Below, one piece after another: positions 38,062 to 49,674 of a stretch of 64,000 bases of DNA. Numbering within the stretch: the stretch's first letter is position 1; the number at the start of each line of letters is the position of its first letter. Source of the DNA: Kitagawia praeruptora. Lineage: Eukaryota > Streptophyta > Magnoliopsida > Apiales > Apiaceae. The stretch spans positions 96,755,001 to 96,819,000 of the forward strand of contig CM075344.1 in assembly GCA_037693485.1 (NCBI GenBank), given 5' to 3'. The notes below the pieces were generated by a model. The model made no database searches. It saw only the letters and a list, made by a program, of their open reading frames with translations, and had not been told where the DNA came from. The position numbers and the translations under genes are program-made.

Positions 38062-39045
38062 CCGGTCACCAGCAACTGTTTGCCAGGAAGCAGTTAGACA
38101 ATATATGGCTCCTATACCATTGGATGGAGAAATGAACGGTCAAGATTAAAAAAAAAATTGAAACGTACCGTTGAAAGTTTCCGTGATACGGGGAGTGTTC
38201 TCTACACGTACCGTGAAAAGTTTCCGCGGTACCTAGGGTTTATATTTAGACTTTTACTTTCATTTGTCCACATTTGAATTATAAATATTGTTATCTTTAC
38301 TTTATTTTTTTATTTACAAATTTTATTTATATATTTCATTTAATTTATTGTTTTCTTTTTTATTTTTCAATTTATATATTATCTTTATATACTTCTCATT
38401 TCCTTTATTTTTTATAAAAATTTTCTAGTTAAAGTTGATTTTTTTAAATTTGTAAATAAAAAAATAAAGTAAAGATAACAATACTTATAATTCTTATTAT
38501 TTTGTTTGCTAAATATTATTTTAATTCTATTTTTTATTATACACAATTTTTTCAATTAATTCATAGTTTTCTATTTTCTTATTTCTATTTTATTTTCAAT
38601 TTATGTATTCTACTCATATATTTTTCAATTTAATTTTTAGTTTTCTATTTTATTCATTTTATTATATTTTTTCAGTTAAAGTTGTCTTTCTCAAATTTCA
38701 AATTTGGTTTTCGTTTTTCAATAACTTTTAGATCCAAACTAAGTAAAATACTAAACATAAAATTTGATTATATTTTTTTATTGAAAGAATGCTATTAAAT
38801 AACTTGTTTATTGCTTTTTATAAAAGCTTGTATAAAAGTTCACGTTCTTAATTTAGCAACAAGTATAAAAGTTAAATTTTGAAGGTAGCTAGTATTTGAT
38901 TCTTTTATATCATGATTCAAAATTAATTTTAAAATTTCTTTGTATGTATGAAACTTATCAATAATTTGTTTATTCATTTATTTAAGTTGTAAAATGAGTT
39001 GGTATTATTATTAATATAATATTCAATATTATTCAAAATCTGTTT

Positions 39046-39048
<3 letters not shown>

Positions 39049-39119
<71 letters not shown>
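39049..39119. repeat. (TA)n(TG)n microsatellite
   Basis: Uninterrupted TA repeats passing into GT repeats. Confidence 0.9.
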
Positions 39120-39121
<2 letters not shown>

Positions 39122-39213
39122 ATAAAATAATCATCTTACTTAATTTTAAATATTCATCAATTTTATTATTGGTCATTTATAATGTATGGGAAAATATGAT
39201 GTTTAATATATTA

Positions 39214-39464
39214 CTCCCTCCGTCCAATCCATTTCTTTACATAAAAAACTGCGTATCTGACACGCATTTTAAGGTGCATTTTAAGGATAGTTATATAACT
39301 TATTTTTGATATTTTCTTTTTTTGTATAAAAATAGAACAATCCTATTTTTATACAAAAAAAGAAAATATCAAAAATAAGTTATGGAACTATCCTTAAAAT
39401 GCACCTTAAAATCCGTGCCGGAAATTGGTCCGCAAATGTAAACTATTGAAAAAAACAGAGGGAG
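39214..39464. mobile_element. Stowaway-like MITE nested in the foldback element
   Basis: Ends CTCCCTCCGTCC and CAGAGGGAG flanked by TA (39212-39213, 39465-39466). The body is almost entirely one long inverted repeat (about 39258-39416) with arms of about 70 bp. Confidence 0.72.
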
Positions 39465-40170
39465 TAGCTCCTATCAAATACACCTCATTCTTATTTATTA
39501 TTCTTTTTATTTAATTTCATTATTCAAGAGCATCTCAAAATATCAAAATATTATATTTAATATTTTTAATCGTTGGTAAAAGGTTCATGTCTAGAAAATT
39601 TAAGAAAATCAACTTTAACTAGAAAATTTTAAAAAAATAAAGGAAATGAGAAGTATATAAAGATAATATATAAATTGAAAAATAAAAAAGAAAACAATAA
39701 ATTAAATGAAATATATAAATAAAATTTGTAAATATAAAAATAAAGTAAAGATAACAATACTTATAATTCAAATGTGGACAAATGAAAGTGAACAGCTAAA
39801 CATAAACCCTAGGTACCGCGGAAACTTTCCACGGTACGTGTAGAGAACACTCCCCGTACCGCGGAAACTTTCAGCGGTACGTTCCATTTTTTTTTTAATC
39901 TTGACCGTTCATTTCTCCATCCAATGGTATTGGAGCCATATGTTGTCTAACTTCTTCCTGGCAAACAGTTGCTGGTGACCGGATGCCCAGGTACTATATG
40001 ATTAGAGAGAGAGACGGAGAGAGAGAGAGAGGAGCAAAATGAAATAAAAACCACATCTTGGGTTTGGGTTATGGGTATGTCGTGGGTTGCCGCATCGCCC
40101 AACTAAGACTATCTCCAACCCAACATCAAATATGGTGTTACACCAAATTTTTTAAAGTTTTTGGAGAAAA

Positions 40171-40634
40171 GGCCCTTTATCTCACAATTTGGAATAAAAT
40201 GGTTCAAAATATCACAACTCCAGAAAATGGTCCTTACTATCACACCAAAACGCAACTAAATTATACGTTTACAAACAACGCATACAAAATATGCGTTTAT
40301 AGGTGAAGCCTGCTGCCTTCTTGTTGGGCCAAGCAATTGGACCTTTGAAAAATTCCACTGCAACGCATGTAAATAATACGTTGATGATGTGAAAACGCAT
40401 GTGCATGATGCGTTGGTGCATACACGCATCTTTAACATGCGTTTTTTATTTATTTTTTATTTTTTTGGAAAAATTATTTTTCTACATTAAATCCATAAAT
40501 CAGCAAAAACGTGTTTTGAAAATGCGTTTTCAGAAAACGCAAGTAAATGATGCGTTTTTGAGTGATAGAAAGGGCCATTTTTCAGAATTGTGATATTTTG
40601 GGCCATTTTACTCCAAATTGTGATAGAAAGGGCC
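40171..40634. mobile_element. Nested MITE with GGCCCTTT ends and ACGCAT repeats
   Basis: Inverted ends GGCCCTTTATCTCACAATTT and GGCCCTTTCTATCACAATTT extend about 70 bp. Between 40275 and 40560, ACGCAT or its complement ATGCGT occurs nine times exactly, plus several near matches. Confidence 0.6.
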
Positions 40635-40773
40635 ATCACCCTTGTTTTTTGTTAATCTCAACTTTGTCCTTTTCCTCCTTCCCTAAAACAAATTTGTTTC
40701 ATATGTATTCAACCAACTTTATTACTTTTGTACCTTACTTTTGTACTTTAGCAATAAAATAACTTACATAGTA

Positions 40774-41045
40774 CTCTCTCCATCCCTAATTAGTAGTCCA
40801 TTTTGAAAAAAACACACATCTTAAGAAATATTCAATGTCATATTTTGTTTCCATAGTCGCCCATACTTATTGCATTAAATAATAACTTTTTAATGTATAA
40901 TTAATTATAAAGTCATATATTGGAAATAGAATTGTAGGGGTAATTTTAGAAAAACTTGAAAAACATGCATTGAAATATGAAAAGAGACAACTATTTAGAG
41001 ACAAATTTTTTCTCAAAATGAACTATTAAATAGGGACGGAGGGAG
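40774..41045. mobile_element. Stowaway-like MITE
   Basis: Ends CTCTCTCCATCCCTAATTAG and, reversed, CTCCCTCCGTCCCTATTTAA, flanked by TA on both sides. Confidence 0.7.
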
Positions 41046-41140
41046 TACAAGAATGGTATAAAATTTAGAGTAAATGGGTTGGAATTGAATTTGAAAATAG
41101 TGTACACCAAAATGATGTGATGGGTTGGAGATGCTCTAAG

Positions 41141-41397
41141 GCCTTGTTTGCCTCCGGACTTTCAAGTCAAACATATTGACGCAAATTATTACTTTCATAC
41201 TCCCCAAAATTATTTCTAGTTGCGAAGAAGTGTGATGTTTTCTTTTCTACTTTTTAAGATTTAGTTATGTTTTAATGACCTCAATTATTTTAATTTTACA
41301 TGAAAATTGCTTTTATATAAATATTAACATTATATGAACTGAATTCTTATTATTTTAATAAATGATTGCATTTCGTTAATTTTTGTTGACGGACGTT
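41141..41397. other. AT-rich spacer before element D
   Basis: No gene or repeat recognised. Confidence 0.4.
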
Positions 41398-42663
41398 TGT
41401 TGGTGTAATATTTGTGAGAGTTCGTTCACAGGCAAGGACTAATTATACTAATTTAAGTTCAAGTTGTTACTTCTTAAAATCTAGAAGTGAGAAAATTAAT
41501 TGGGTGTGTTTGTTACTAATTAAAATAGACTAATTATAAGCAGGTAAAACTAAGTTTTAACGATGAGGAAAAATAACCCGAGAACTGGGGTTCTTCAATT
41601 GGTTCAATGAAGTTGATGTAATGCGATATATTTCTCGTACTTTGCTAAAAACAATTTTTCTAAACTTTATAATGTTCTCTCCCAAGATACAACATAATGT
41701 CTACAATTATATCTCAAAAGTCACTTCCCTGATCAATTGAAATACAATTATAGACTATTAAGACCCAAGAATTATAAGTTTCATAGTCCTCTTATTAATC
41801 TCCCGATTTAATAACTGAACTATGTCTATCAAATCATGAACAAGAATTATAACTTCTCTCCCAATTCATCATAATCCCTATGAATACAATTAAAGGTTAG
41901 CTACTCCTTTAATTGGGTTAAGCCCTCAATGATAGATTAGCAAAAGTAGAGAATTCGCAATAATATCAAACAAACATGTATTACTAACGAATACTACCTA
42001 ATCCTTGGATTAGAAAATTAGTTACCCATGATAAATAAAGAAAACAAGCATATATTAATGGGTAAAATCATGATTACAAGAGTTTAGAGTAAAAAAAATA
42101 CAACTTGAAGAATCTTGTAAAGTTTGGATGGAATCCCTTCAATCCTTGCTCTCGTTCTTTCTTCGTTATTCGCTCTCTTCAATATACGCAAAAAAAACCC
42201 TATCTCCCTATCTCTATATTCATACAAAACCTAATATAAAAGTGTTTTTATTGGTTTCCTTAGAAAATAGAACTGCTTTCCTAAAACAAATTGCATCCTA
42301 CAATAAAAATCATACTCTGCTGTCCAGGCCTGTTGTCGGGCTGCTCCAGTTGGAGTATAAGTGTTGGACCACCTCTGACTTGTAGAAAATTCTGTTAACT
42401 TCGCGTGGGCTGTAATATCACTCAATTCTGATAGCCAGAACTCAAGTTATGGCCCAAACAAGATTTGTTGTGCAAGTTGTCAATAAAATTCGAATTTCCT
42501 TCTGAAAAATCCCAAATTAAGCTAAATTCCTTCTAGCTCTAGGAATATTTATTTCCTACCATTAAACACTAAAATATAATTAGTAAATACCCGATTATTT
42601 ACAAAATCCTATAAATATGAGAATAAAATCATATTAAAATATATATAAATATACACTTTATCA
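41398..42663 (-). repeat. 3' LTR of element D
   Basis: 1266 bp. On the minus strand it starts TGATAAAGTG and ends ATTACACCAACA. It shares blocks with LTR A such as TTGAGTTCT and CCACGCGAAG. The 5' LTR counterpart starts at 63319. Confidence 0.85.
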
Positions 42664-42680
42664 AATATCCCCACACTTAA
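42664..42680 (-). other. Polypurine tract of element D
   Basis: Minus-strand TTAAGTGTGGGGATATT next to the LTR. Confidence 0.65.
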
Positions 42681-42749
42681 CACTTTGCACGTCCTCGTGC
42701 AAACTAGAATAATATAATTATTAACTACTAACTAGTACCACTTCTGTAG

Positions 42750-44242
42750 TGAAGGTTTCGAGCATCAAACGCAGCGGAATTAAACGCGAAAAAGAATAAA
42801 AATTGAAACCCTACCGCAGGATCCATGCAAAAACATGATATTTAATTCGGAGTTAGATGATTACCTTAAAGAAGCTTTACAAATTGATGACAGATGGAGG
42901 TCCAAAACAATCACCACGCAGCCCTCTTCGAGATCTACGTTGCCAAAGTAGTCCACATGAACGCTTGATCGTCCAACGATCACCGGAGCCGGTACTAGCC
43001 GAAGAACCTACCCCCCCCTCTCTCTAGCCTCTCACACGTTTTTTTCTAAAAACGAATTACAAAAGTATATCCTAAAACAATACATCATAATGTATTTATA
43101 GAGAAGAGAGATTGGGCTAAATCCTAAATTGAATTGGGCTTCTCCAAACTCATTCTGATTTGGTTTTAATATTAAATTCGAATTCTATTTAATTATAATT
43201 AAGACCAGCTCAATTAATGAAATATCCAATTTTGAATTTAATAATTTAATTTAAATTCGTAATTTAAATCAAAACTCTTTTTAAACGTTCTTACTATGTA
43301 ACCCTTTAGGTTATTATTACGTTGACAATAATTTTAATATCCAATAATAAAAATAAACAATGAGCGGCATCTAGTAATACATCATTGCTACCCAAGTAAT
43401 AATAATAATTGGTGATCCAATTAAACCTTTCGTGATTAATGTTTCCGTGTAATATAATTTCTTTAACCAAATATTATAGATTAAACTCGAGGCATGTTAT
43501 TAGTCATCCACTTCAACGTTTAATCCGGGTTTCCTTGATCAATGAGTAGACTATTAAAACAATTCAATATTTGAGCATGGTCATGCATTTTCATAGTCTC
43601 ACTCAATCAAAAGACCAATAATATCTCTCCTAATAATAGGAGGGTTAAATCCTTTATCTATCATTCATATTTCTCATACGACTCATAATATACCCGATGT
43701 ACACTTTTATCATCACCCGGTCAAAGATAACTTTTAATGTAGTCAAAATATATTAATCCTCGTATAGAAATATAATGATCTCAAGTCTAAGGATCATTAC
43801 ACCATTATCACTGTGAGTCTTTCTAATGACATTATCAACATGTAGAATCTCACTGTGGGTTAATCCAGTGCCATGTATAAAATTACATGCACCTATCTTC
43901 TTGACTTTAGTATCACTATACATATGACCAATGAGATGTGGTCATCCGTCAACAAACATACTAATCTTTATGCATTATAATTGTCCCATATTAATAATGC
44001 TCGATTAGGGATATTTAGGAATATAAACACTATTCATATAATCTCATTTTTAAGTCACATAATTAAAGATATAGAATACATGTTCTATATTCCCAGGATA
44101 TTTATTACTCTAACATTTATATCGCAGTAAATTAAGACATAATAAATTAATGTAGAAAAATCAGTAGAACATAATCATTAAATAACAAAATAGTCTTTCC
44201 TAGAAGCACAACTACATTGTCTCTAGGGCACTAACACTATCA
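42750..44242 (-). repeat. E1: solo LTR, minus orientation, inserted in element D
   Basis: 1493 bp from TGAAGG to CTATCA, flanked by TGTAG (42745-42749) and CGTAG (44243-44247), a 5-bp duplication with one change. Around it, element D reads CTAGTACCACTTCTGTAGGTG as in element A. It is homologous to E2 (48142-49669) in inverted orientation. The minus-strand TATA box is near 43090. The superfamily is not clear. Confidence 0.75.
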
Positions 44243-46125
44243 CGTAGGTGATCACGGTTGCATTTGGCATATGCAACAAGCCCTTTAAACCCCTAGGTAG
44301 CCCTAGTGGACGAGTGAGGTCTCGTGAGGGTCTATAGTGAATGTACCCACAAAATCCATCTAGCTCATGTAAAAGATTGAATGCCAGTACAATACCATAC
44401 ATACAAGTCCTCCCATGCTACATCAACTTAAGCATCAAAATAATTATGCAATATCTTGGTGTCGAAGATGCAAGTATTCACATAGTCTACTCAAAGAATA
44501 TGTATAAGTTCTCAAAGGTCCATGTCAAGTGTAAGAATAAGTTGGTAACCATGCTAAACCCACAAGAGTACATCTTTGAGTCAAAACTTGGGATCTCGTA
44601 TGCCAAAACAAATAATAACTCACCTTTCACTCATAAAACAATATTCACTCAAGAACAAGGGTAAGTGTATCACTCAATTCCAACAAAATCATAAGCATGC
44701 TTGACACTTGGTATCAATCCGACTTTAACACAACATACATCAATGATGATACTCAAATGGTCTTTATTCGGGTTGTAACGGGGCTAGGGGCAAGGTATGT
44801 CAAGTAAAGCCAAAGAAGGTGAAATGTCAATATTACAAGCAAAAGGTCTAGGCAAGTATTGTGGTGTGTCACCGAAAAAATAGGATTAATCTCTACGGGT
44901 TAACTAATTGATCATGTATAAATGGTGTGGTAATATAGGAAATATGAGGTTATCCCTAAATGCCTTTATCATGTTATCATCAAATAATGTCATGCATTTC
45001 AAGAAAGGTCTCAAACAAGTGCTAGCAATGCAAACAACATATGGACACTCAAGCAAACGAATATAAAATGCAAAAAAAAATGCATATAGGCTCAAAAGCT
45101 CATTTGGTGGCAAAACATAATCAATCCCAAGCAAAAGGTCTCTCCAATACACCTACTTGTACTCAAAGCATGCAAATCAAATCATCTTGCACATATTCAT
45201 GTCATTTTAATTACTTACAACATTCAATAAGGCTACCAGCTTCAACTTGCTAGTGTAAGTGTGTGCACAAGAACAAAGCATATCACTTCTCAATCAAAAG
45301 CGTCAAGAACACAAAATTCCTATAGCATGCATGGATGCATTAAGGCAAGTTACAACAAATAATCATTTTACAAGGCCAGAATTATTTTTGTGATTTTTCA
45401 AATTTTTATTTTTTTTATAATTTTTTTTAATTACTACATAAAATTATTGAAAACACATCCCCACACTTAAATGGGTCAATGTCCTCATTGACACACTAAA
45501 CAAATAATTGTACAATAATAAAAATAATAATAACTATACTAAAAACAAAATAAAGAAAACTCCCCTAAAGATGCTTGGTGTGAATAGTAGAGATGCTAGT
45601 TAATCGTTGCTCCATACATATAAGCTAGAAGAGCAAACCTGAACACACATGTTAGGACCATGTACACACATATATTACATTAGTTAATAACAAAGTAAAA
45701 TCTTTACAAATTTATATTATGATTTTACAATATTAAGAAAAAAAGGGGAAAAAAATATACATATTATACAAGTAATTTACAAGAAGTTATAAAAAAATAA
45801 TAAAATAACATATATAACAAAAATAAAGTATAATAATATATATAAATAATTATACAATAATAACATAATAAAATATAATAACATATAAAATATAATATAA
45901 ATAACATAATAGAATATAATTTTAAAATAATATAATACAAATACCAAAAATATAATATAATAAATATAATACAATATAATATATTATAAAATATTTATAT
46001 AAATAATAATTAAAGAACAATAATAATACAAATAAACTATTTAATATGAATTACAATAAAACAAAGTGTTGTATTAGTGCTAGGTGGTGACACCGTGAGT
46101 GGAGTGCAAGCGCAAGCGCGCACGC
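44243..46125 (-). other. Non-coding part of element D
   Basis: Matches the reverse complement of element A (about 3840-5340). It has AT-rich low-complexity DNA at 45720-46060 and a second CCCCACACTTAA tract near 45460. No gene supported. Confidence 0.6.
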
Positions 46126-46137
46126 GGGGAAGGAAGA

Positions 46138-48074
46138 TTTTTTTTTTTTTTTGCTAATTAAAATTTTATACCAAAAGGAACAACATGATACAAATCTAGG
46201 GGCATACCCCGCGAAATCAACATCCGAATAAACTACACAACATTAAGTCATAATAGAGTCTACATAGCAAACTAGATTAATCATAAGTTAAAAAACTATG
46301 CCGAGAGTAAGCTTCTTCATGACCAAACATGGTCCACTATGACAATCATCCCAAGCACCCATAGCTATAGCTTCCTTGTTCTGACCCTCCTGCCTCGCAT
46401 CAACACCCTTAGGCACCCATCCAGCACTTATCCACAAATGGAGCCTGCTCTTCTGGCATAAACAACTTGAGACCATCAGAAGTTGCATGATTGACATCAC
46501 AATCATCCTGTGCCAGCCCCCAACAGCAGAAGCAATAAAAACAGTGCCATCATCCTCGATCAAATCGACAATCTTCCCTGCCTCCGGGTAGCAATCCCTG
46601 ATCATCCAATCAGCGTTGCAAACATCATTACCGCACCCAGCCATCCCCACTCGGGACATAACAAGACCAGACTCTATGCATTTGTCAGCAGAAGTATAAA
46701 GAAACAGAGCAAATAAGCCTTGAATAGGCCCCTTTGTTATCTCATCAACATCACATGCACCATCAAAGATGAAGCCCTTCCATGTAATGTGCCATGGATG
46801 GCTCTTCACAACATGGTTATCACTCAAAAGCAGTAAGAAAACCTGCTTAGCACCCATCTTCGAAAGTCTAATAACAGACAAATCATTTTCAGTAACACGA
46901 ACACATACCTTCCCCATAATATCACATTCTTTAAGAAGACCTTCCTGCAAGCACACAGCAACATACCCTGTTTGCTCCATCTGAATAAGACCATCCAGAT
47001 TAACCCAAGCCTTACAGGCACTAAAGTTCCCTTTAGTATCAGCACTAAAGCTCTTCCTCCTCGTACTCGAATCATCAGAACCAGGCCGGAGTTCCGTAAC
47101 CCGCTCCTCACCAGGCCGGTGTTCATTAACAATCTTCTTACCAACATCATTCACTTGTTCAGAAATAGAATCAACCCTAAAGGAGGGCTCATCCGAATTT
47201 ACCATAGGAGAATTAACCAAATTCACCATAGGAGAATAAACACCCAAATCCAGATTACCTCTATCAATATCATCATTCAGATCCGAAGAATCGGACAACT
47301 CAATAGGCTGACCCCTAATCACCGTATCCATATTACTAAAAGTAACCCTCTTCTTAGAATAGGAGGGCTTACCTTCAATCAACTGCAGATTAGAAACCCT
47401 AATGGTGGGCTCTACCGAATTCACCATAGGAGAATTAACCAAATTCACCAAAGAAGAATTAACATCCAAATCACTATCATTATCTTTAAGATCCGAAGAA
47501 TCGGTCATCTCAATAGGTTGAAACCTAATCACAGTATCCATATTACTAAAAGTAACCTTCTTCTTAGAAAAGAAGGACTTACCTTCAGTCAACTGCAGAT
47601 TGCAAGAGTTGCGAGTTCTAGAAGCAATCCCAGATATGGGCAAGGAGACACCCTCCCGCTTCCTCAAACCATCCTTCGATCCAGTGATGCCATAATCGAC
47701 ACACCCTGACTCAACCAATTCTGAACCCGGACCTTTCGACCTTTTAGAAGTCTGAATCAACGATTCATTCTTCCCCTTCTCAGAAGAAAGGCCACTCCTA
47801 GAACACGCAAAAAGCCCATCCTTCTGGGCAAACGTTTCCGATACCAAAGGCTCCGAAAAGGAAACCCTTCTTGGACTCATAATCAAACTACTAAGGAAAG
47901 AAATTTTGTGTATAGGTGAGAGATTTAGAGAAGGAAAGTGGATTATTGAAGGTTGATTGTATAGATCTGATGGAAGTTGTGTAGAAATTAGAGGCGGCTA
48001 AAAGAGATTCTAGTGAGAAGGAGGAGCTTCTCTCTCTAGACTCTCATTGTTTGGTACAGCATGCGTGATCTTCC
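46138..48074 (-). mobile_element. LINE-type retroposon carrying a long ORF
   Basis: The T run at 46138-46153 is a poly(A) tail on the minus strand. A perfect 12-bp duplication, GGGGAAGGAAGA, flanks it at 46126-46137 and 48075-48086. The 3' end ...AAATTTTAATTAGC plus A-tail resembles plant L1 ends. There is no endonuclease or reverse transcriptase. It may be a non-autonomous LINE, an ORF1-only derivative or a retroposed mRNA. Confidence 0.75.
46288..47880 (-). CDS. 530-aa ORF of unknown function inside the LINE-type retroposon
   Basis: An intact frame from ATG 47880 to the stop at 46288, about 150 bp before the poly(A) tail. A leader of about 190 bp precedes it. The N-terminal half is Ser/Asp-rich and disordered-looking. 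It contains a tandem duplication of about 70 residues, each copy starting NLQL and carrying the core VTFSNMDTVIR and NLVNSPMVNS (47590 and about 47380, period about 210 nt). The motif SPRRVSFSE at the N-terminus echoes the repeated VTFSN. The C-terminal half (from about residue 290) is more globular, with aromatic and Cys residues, but matches no family I can name. I see no zinc knuckle or RNA-binding motif. The open frame suggests recent insertion. Confidence 0.55.
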   Translation of the reverse strand: MSPRRVSFSEPLVSETFAQKDGLFACSRSGLSSEKGKNESLIQTSKRSKGPGSELVESGCVDYGITGSKDGLRKREGVSLPISGIASRTRNSCNLQLTEGKSFFSKKKVTFSNMDTVIRFQPIEMTDSSDLKDNDSDLDVNSSLVNLVNSPMVNSVEPTIRVSNLQLIEGKPSYSKKRVTFSNMDTVIRGQPIELSDSSDLNDDIDRGNLDLGVYSPMVNLVNSPMVNSDEPSFRVDSISEQVNDVGKKIVNEHRPGEERVTELRPGSDDSSTRRKSFSADTKGNFSACKAWVNLDGLIQMEQTGYVAVCLQEGLLKECDIMGKVCVRVTENDLSVIRLSKMGAKQVFLLLLSDNHVVKSHPWHITWKGFIFDGACDVDEITKGPIQGLFALFLYTSADKCIESGLVMSRVGMAGCGNDVCNADWMIRDCYPEAGKIVDLIEDDGTVFIASAVGGWHRMIVMSIMQLLMVSSCLCQKSRLHLWISAGWVPKGVDARQEGQNKEAIAMGAWDDCHSGPCLVMKKLTLGIVF

Positions 48075-48141
48075 GGGGAAGGAAGAAATTGGTGACTCCG
48101 ATGGTGACTTCACGCGTGGACAGGAAATTTAATACCGCGGG

Positions 48142-49669
48142 TGATAGTGATAGTGCCCTAGAGACAATGTAATTGTGCTTCTAGGATAGACTATTTTGTT
48201 ATTCAGTGATTATGTTATATCGATTATTCAACAATAATTTATTATGTCTTTATTTACTGCGATATAAATATTAGAACAATAAATGTCCTTGGAATATGTA
48301 ACATGTATTCTATATCTTTAAGTATGTGACTTAAAAATGAGATTATAAGAATAGTGTTAATATTCCTAAATATCCCTAATCGAGCATTATTAATATGGGA
48401 CAATTATAATGCATAAAGATTAGTATGTTTGTTGACTGATGACCACATCTCATTGGTCATAGGTATAGTGATACTAAAGTCAAGAACATAGGTGCATGTA
48501 ATATTTTACATGGCACTGGGTTGACCCACAGTGAGTTTCTACATGTTGATAATGTCATTAGAAAGACTCACAGTGATAATGGTGTAATGATCCTTAGACT
48601 TGAGATCATTATATTTCTGTACGAGGATTAATATACTTTGACTACATTAAAAGTTACATTTGACCGGGTGATGATAAAAATGTACATCGGGTATATTATG
48701 AGACGTATGAGAAATATGAATGATAGATAAAGGATTTAACCCTCCTATTATTAGGAGAGATTAATATTGGCCTCTTGATTGAGTGAGACTATGAAAATGC
48801 ATGGCCATGCTCAAATATTGATTTGTTTTTAATAGTCTACTCATTGATCAAGGAAACCCGGATTAAACATTGATGAGGATGACTAATTACATGCCTCGAG
48901 TTTATTCTATAATATATGGTTAAAGGGATTATATTACACGAAAACATTAATCACGAAAGGTTTAATTGGATCACCAATTATTATTACTTGGGTAGCAATG
49001 ATGAATTAGTAGATGCCGCTCATTGTTTATAATTTTATTATTGGATATTAAAATTATTGCCAACGTAATAATAACCTAAAGGGTTACACAATAAGAACGT
49101 TTAAAAGGAGTTTTAATTTAAATTTCGAATTTAAATTAATTGATGATAAAATTCGAAATTGGTTATTTAATTAATTAAGTTGGACTTAGTTAATTAGATT
49201 TCGAATTTAAATCATTAAAACCCAAATCAGTTCGGTTTTAGTAGAAGCCCAAACCGATTAGGGTTATGCCCAGCTCATTCTCTCTTATAAATACATAGAG
49301 ATGTATTGGTTTAGGGTTAGACTTTGTCAAAATCGTTTTTAGCAAAAAAAAAAACCTAACAGCTCTACATCAAGAGAGGCTAGAAAGAGAGATCGAGATA
49401 GAGGGCAGATTACGGCTAGTACCAACTCCGAAGATTGCGGAGACAATCGTGCGTTCGTGTGGACTGATTAGCGAAGCAGATCTCACGAAGAGGGCTGTGT
49501 GGTGATCGTTCTTGGACCTCCATCTGTCAACCGAATCGGAAAGCTCTTAAAAGGTATAGATTCTATTCTCCATAATCAGCATGTCTTATACACGGATCCT
49601 AGGGTTAGGTTTCGGTTTTTATTGTTTATTATCGTTTTTTCGTTGCGCTTGTTGCCCCGAAACCTATCA
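48142..49669 (+). repeat. E2: solo LTR, plus orientation, inserted in element D
   Basis: 1528 bp from TGATAG to CCTATCA, flanked by a perfect GCGGG duplication (48137-48141, 49670-49674). TATA box at 49286-49293 (TATAAATA). Inverted copy of E1. Confidence 0.82.
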
Positions 49670-49674
49670 GCGGG

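Larger units (their letters stand above)
38062..39982. mobile_element. Foldback-type DNA transposon with terminal inverted repeats of about 390 bp
   Basis: 38062-38453 and 39594-39982 are inverted copies starting CCGGTCACCAGCAACTG. Each includes GTACCGCGGAAACTTTC blocks that are themselves inverted. The middle is AT-rich and non-coding and contains a (TA)n(TG)n microsatellite (39049-39119) and a nested Stowaway-like MITE. Long inverted repeats fit a non-autonomous Mutator-like element, but no target duplication could be matched. Confidence 0.7.
40103..41140. mobile_element. Outer MITE with CTTAGAGCATCTCCAACCC-type ends
   Basis: Inverted ends of about 40 bp: 40103-40147 and 41098-41140 share CATCTCCAACCCA and GGTGTNACACC. 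Two other MITEs are nested inside. The outer family resembles PIF/Harbinger or hAT MITEs, but no target duplication was fixed. A GA microsatellite lies just outside (40003-40034). Confidence 0.55.

Noticed and set aside
38062..39982. Autonomous Mutator element
   Set aside because: No transposase frame between the long inverted repeats, and no matching 9-11 bp target duplication could be found.
45777..45974. 65-codon Tyr/Ile/Phe-rich frame
   Set aside because: Low-complexity AT DNA; no membrane-protein gene context.
46972..47709. 245-codon frame on the plus strand
   Set aside because: It lies opposite the retroposon ORF and mirrors its repeats. Composition is Ile/Arg/Asn-biased, as expected for a shadow frame.
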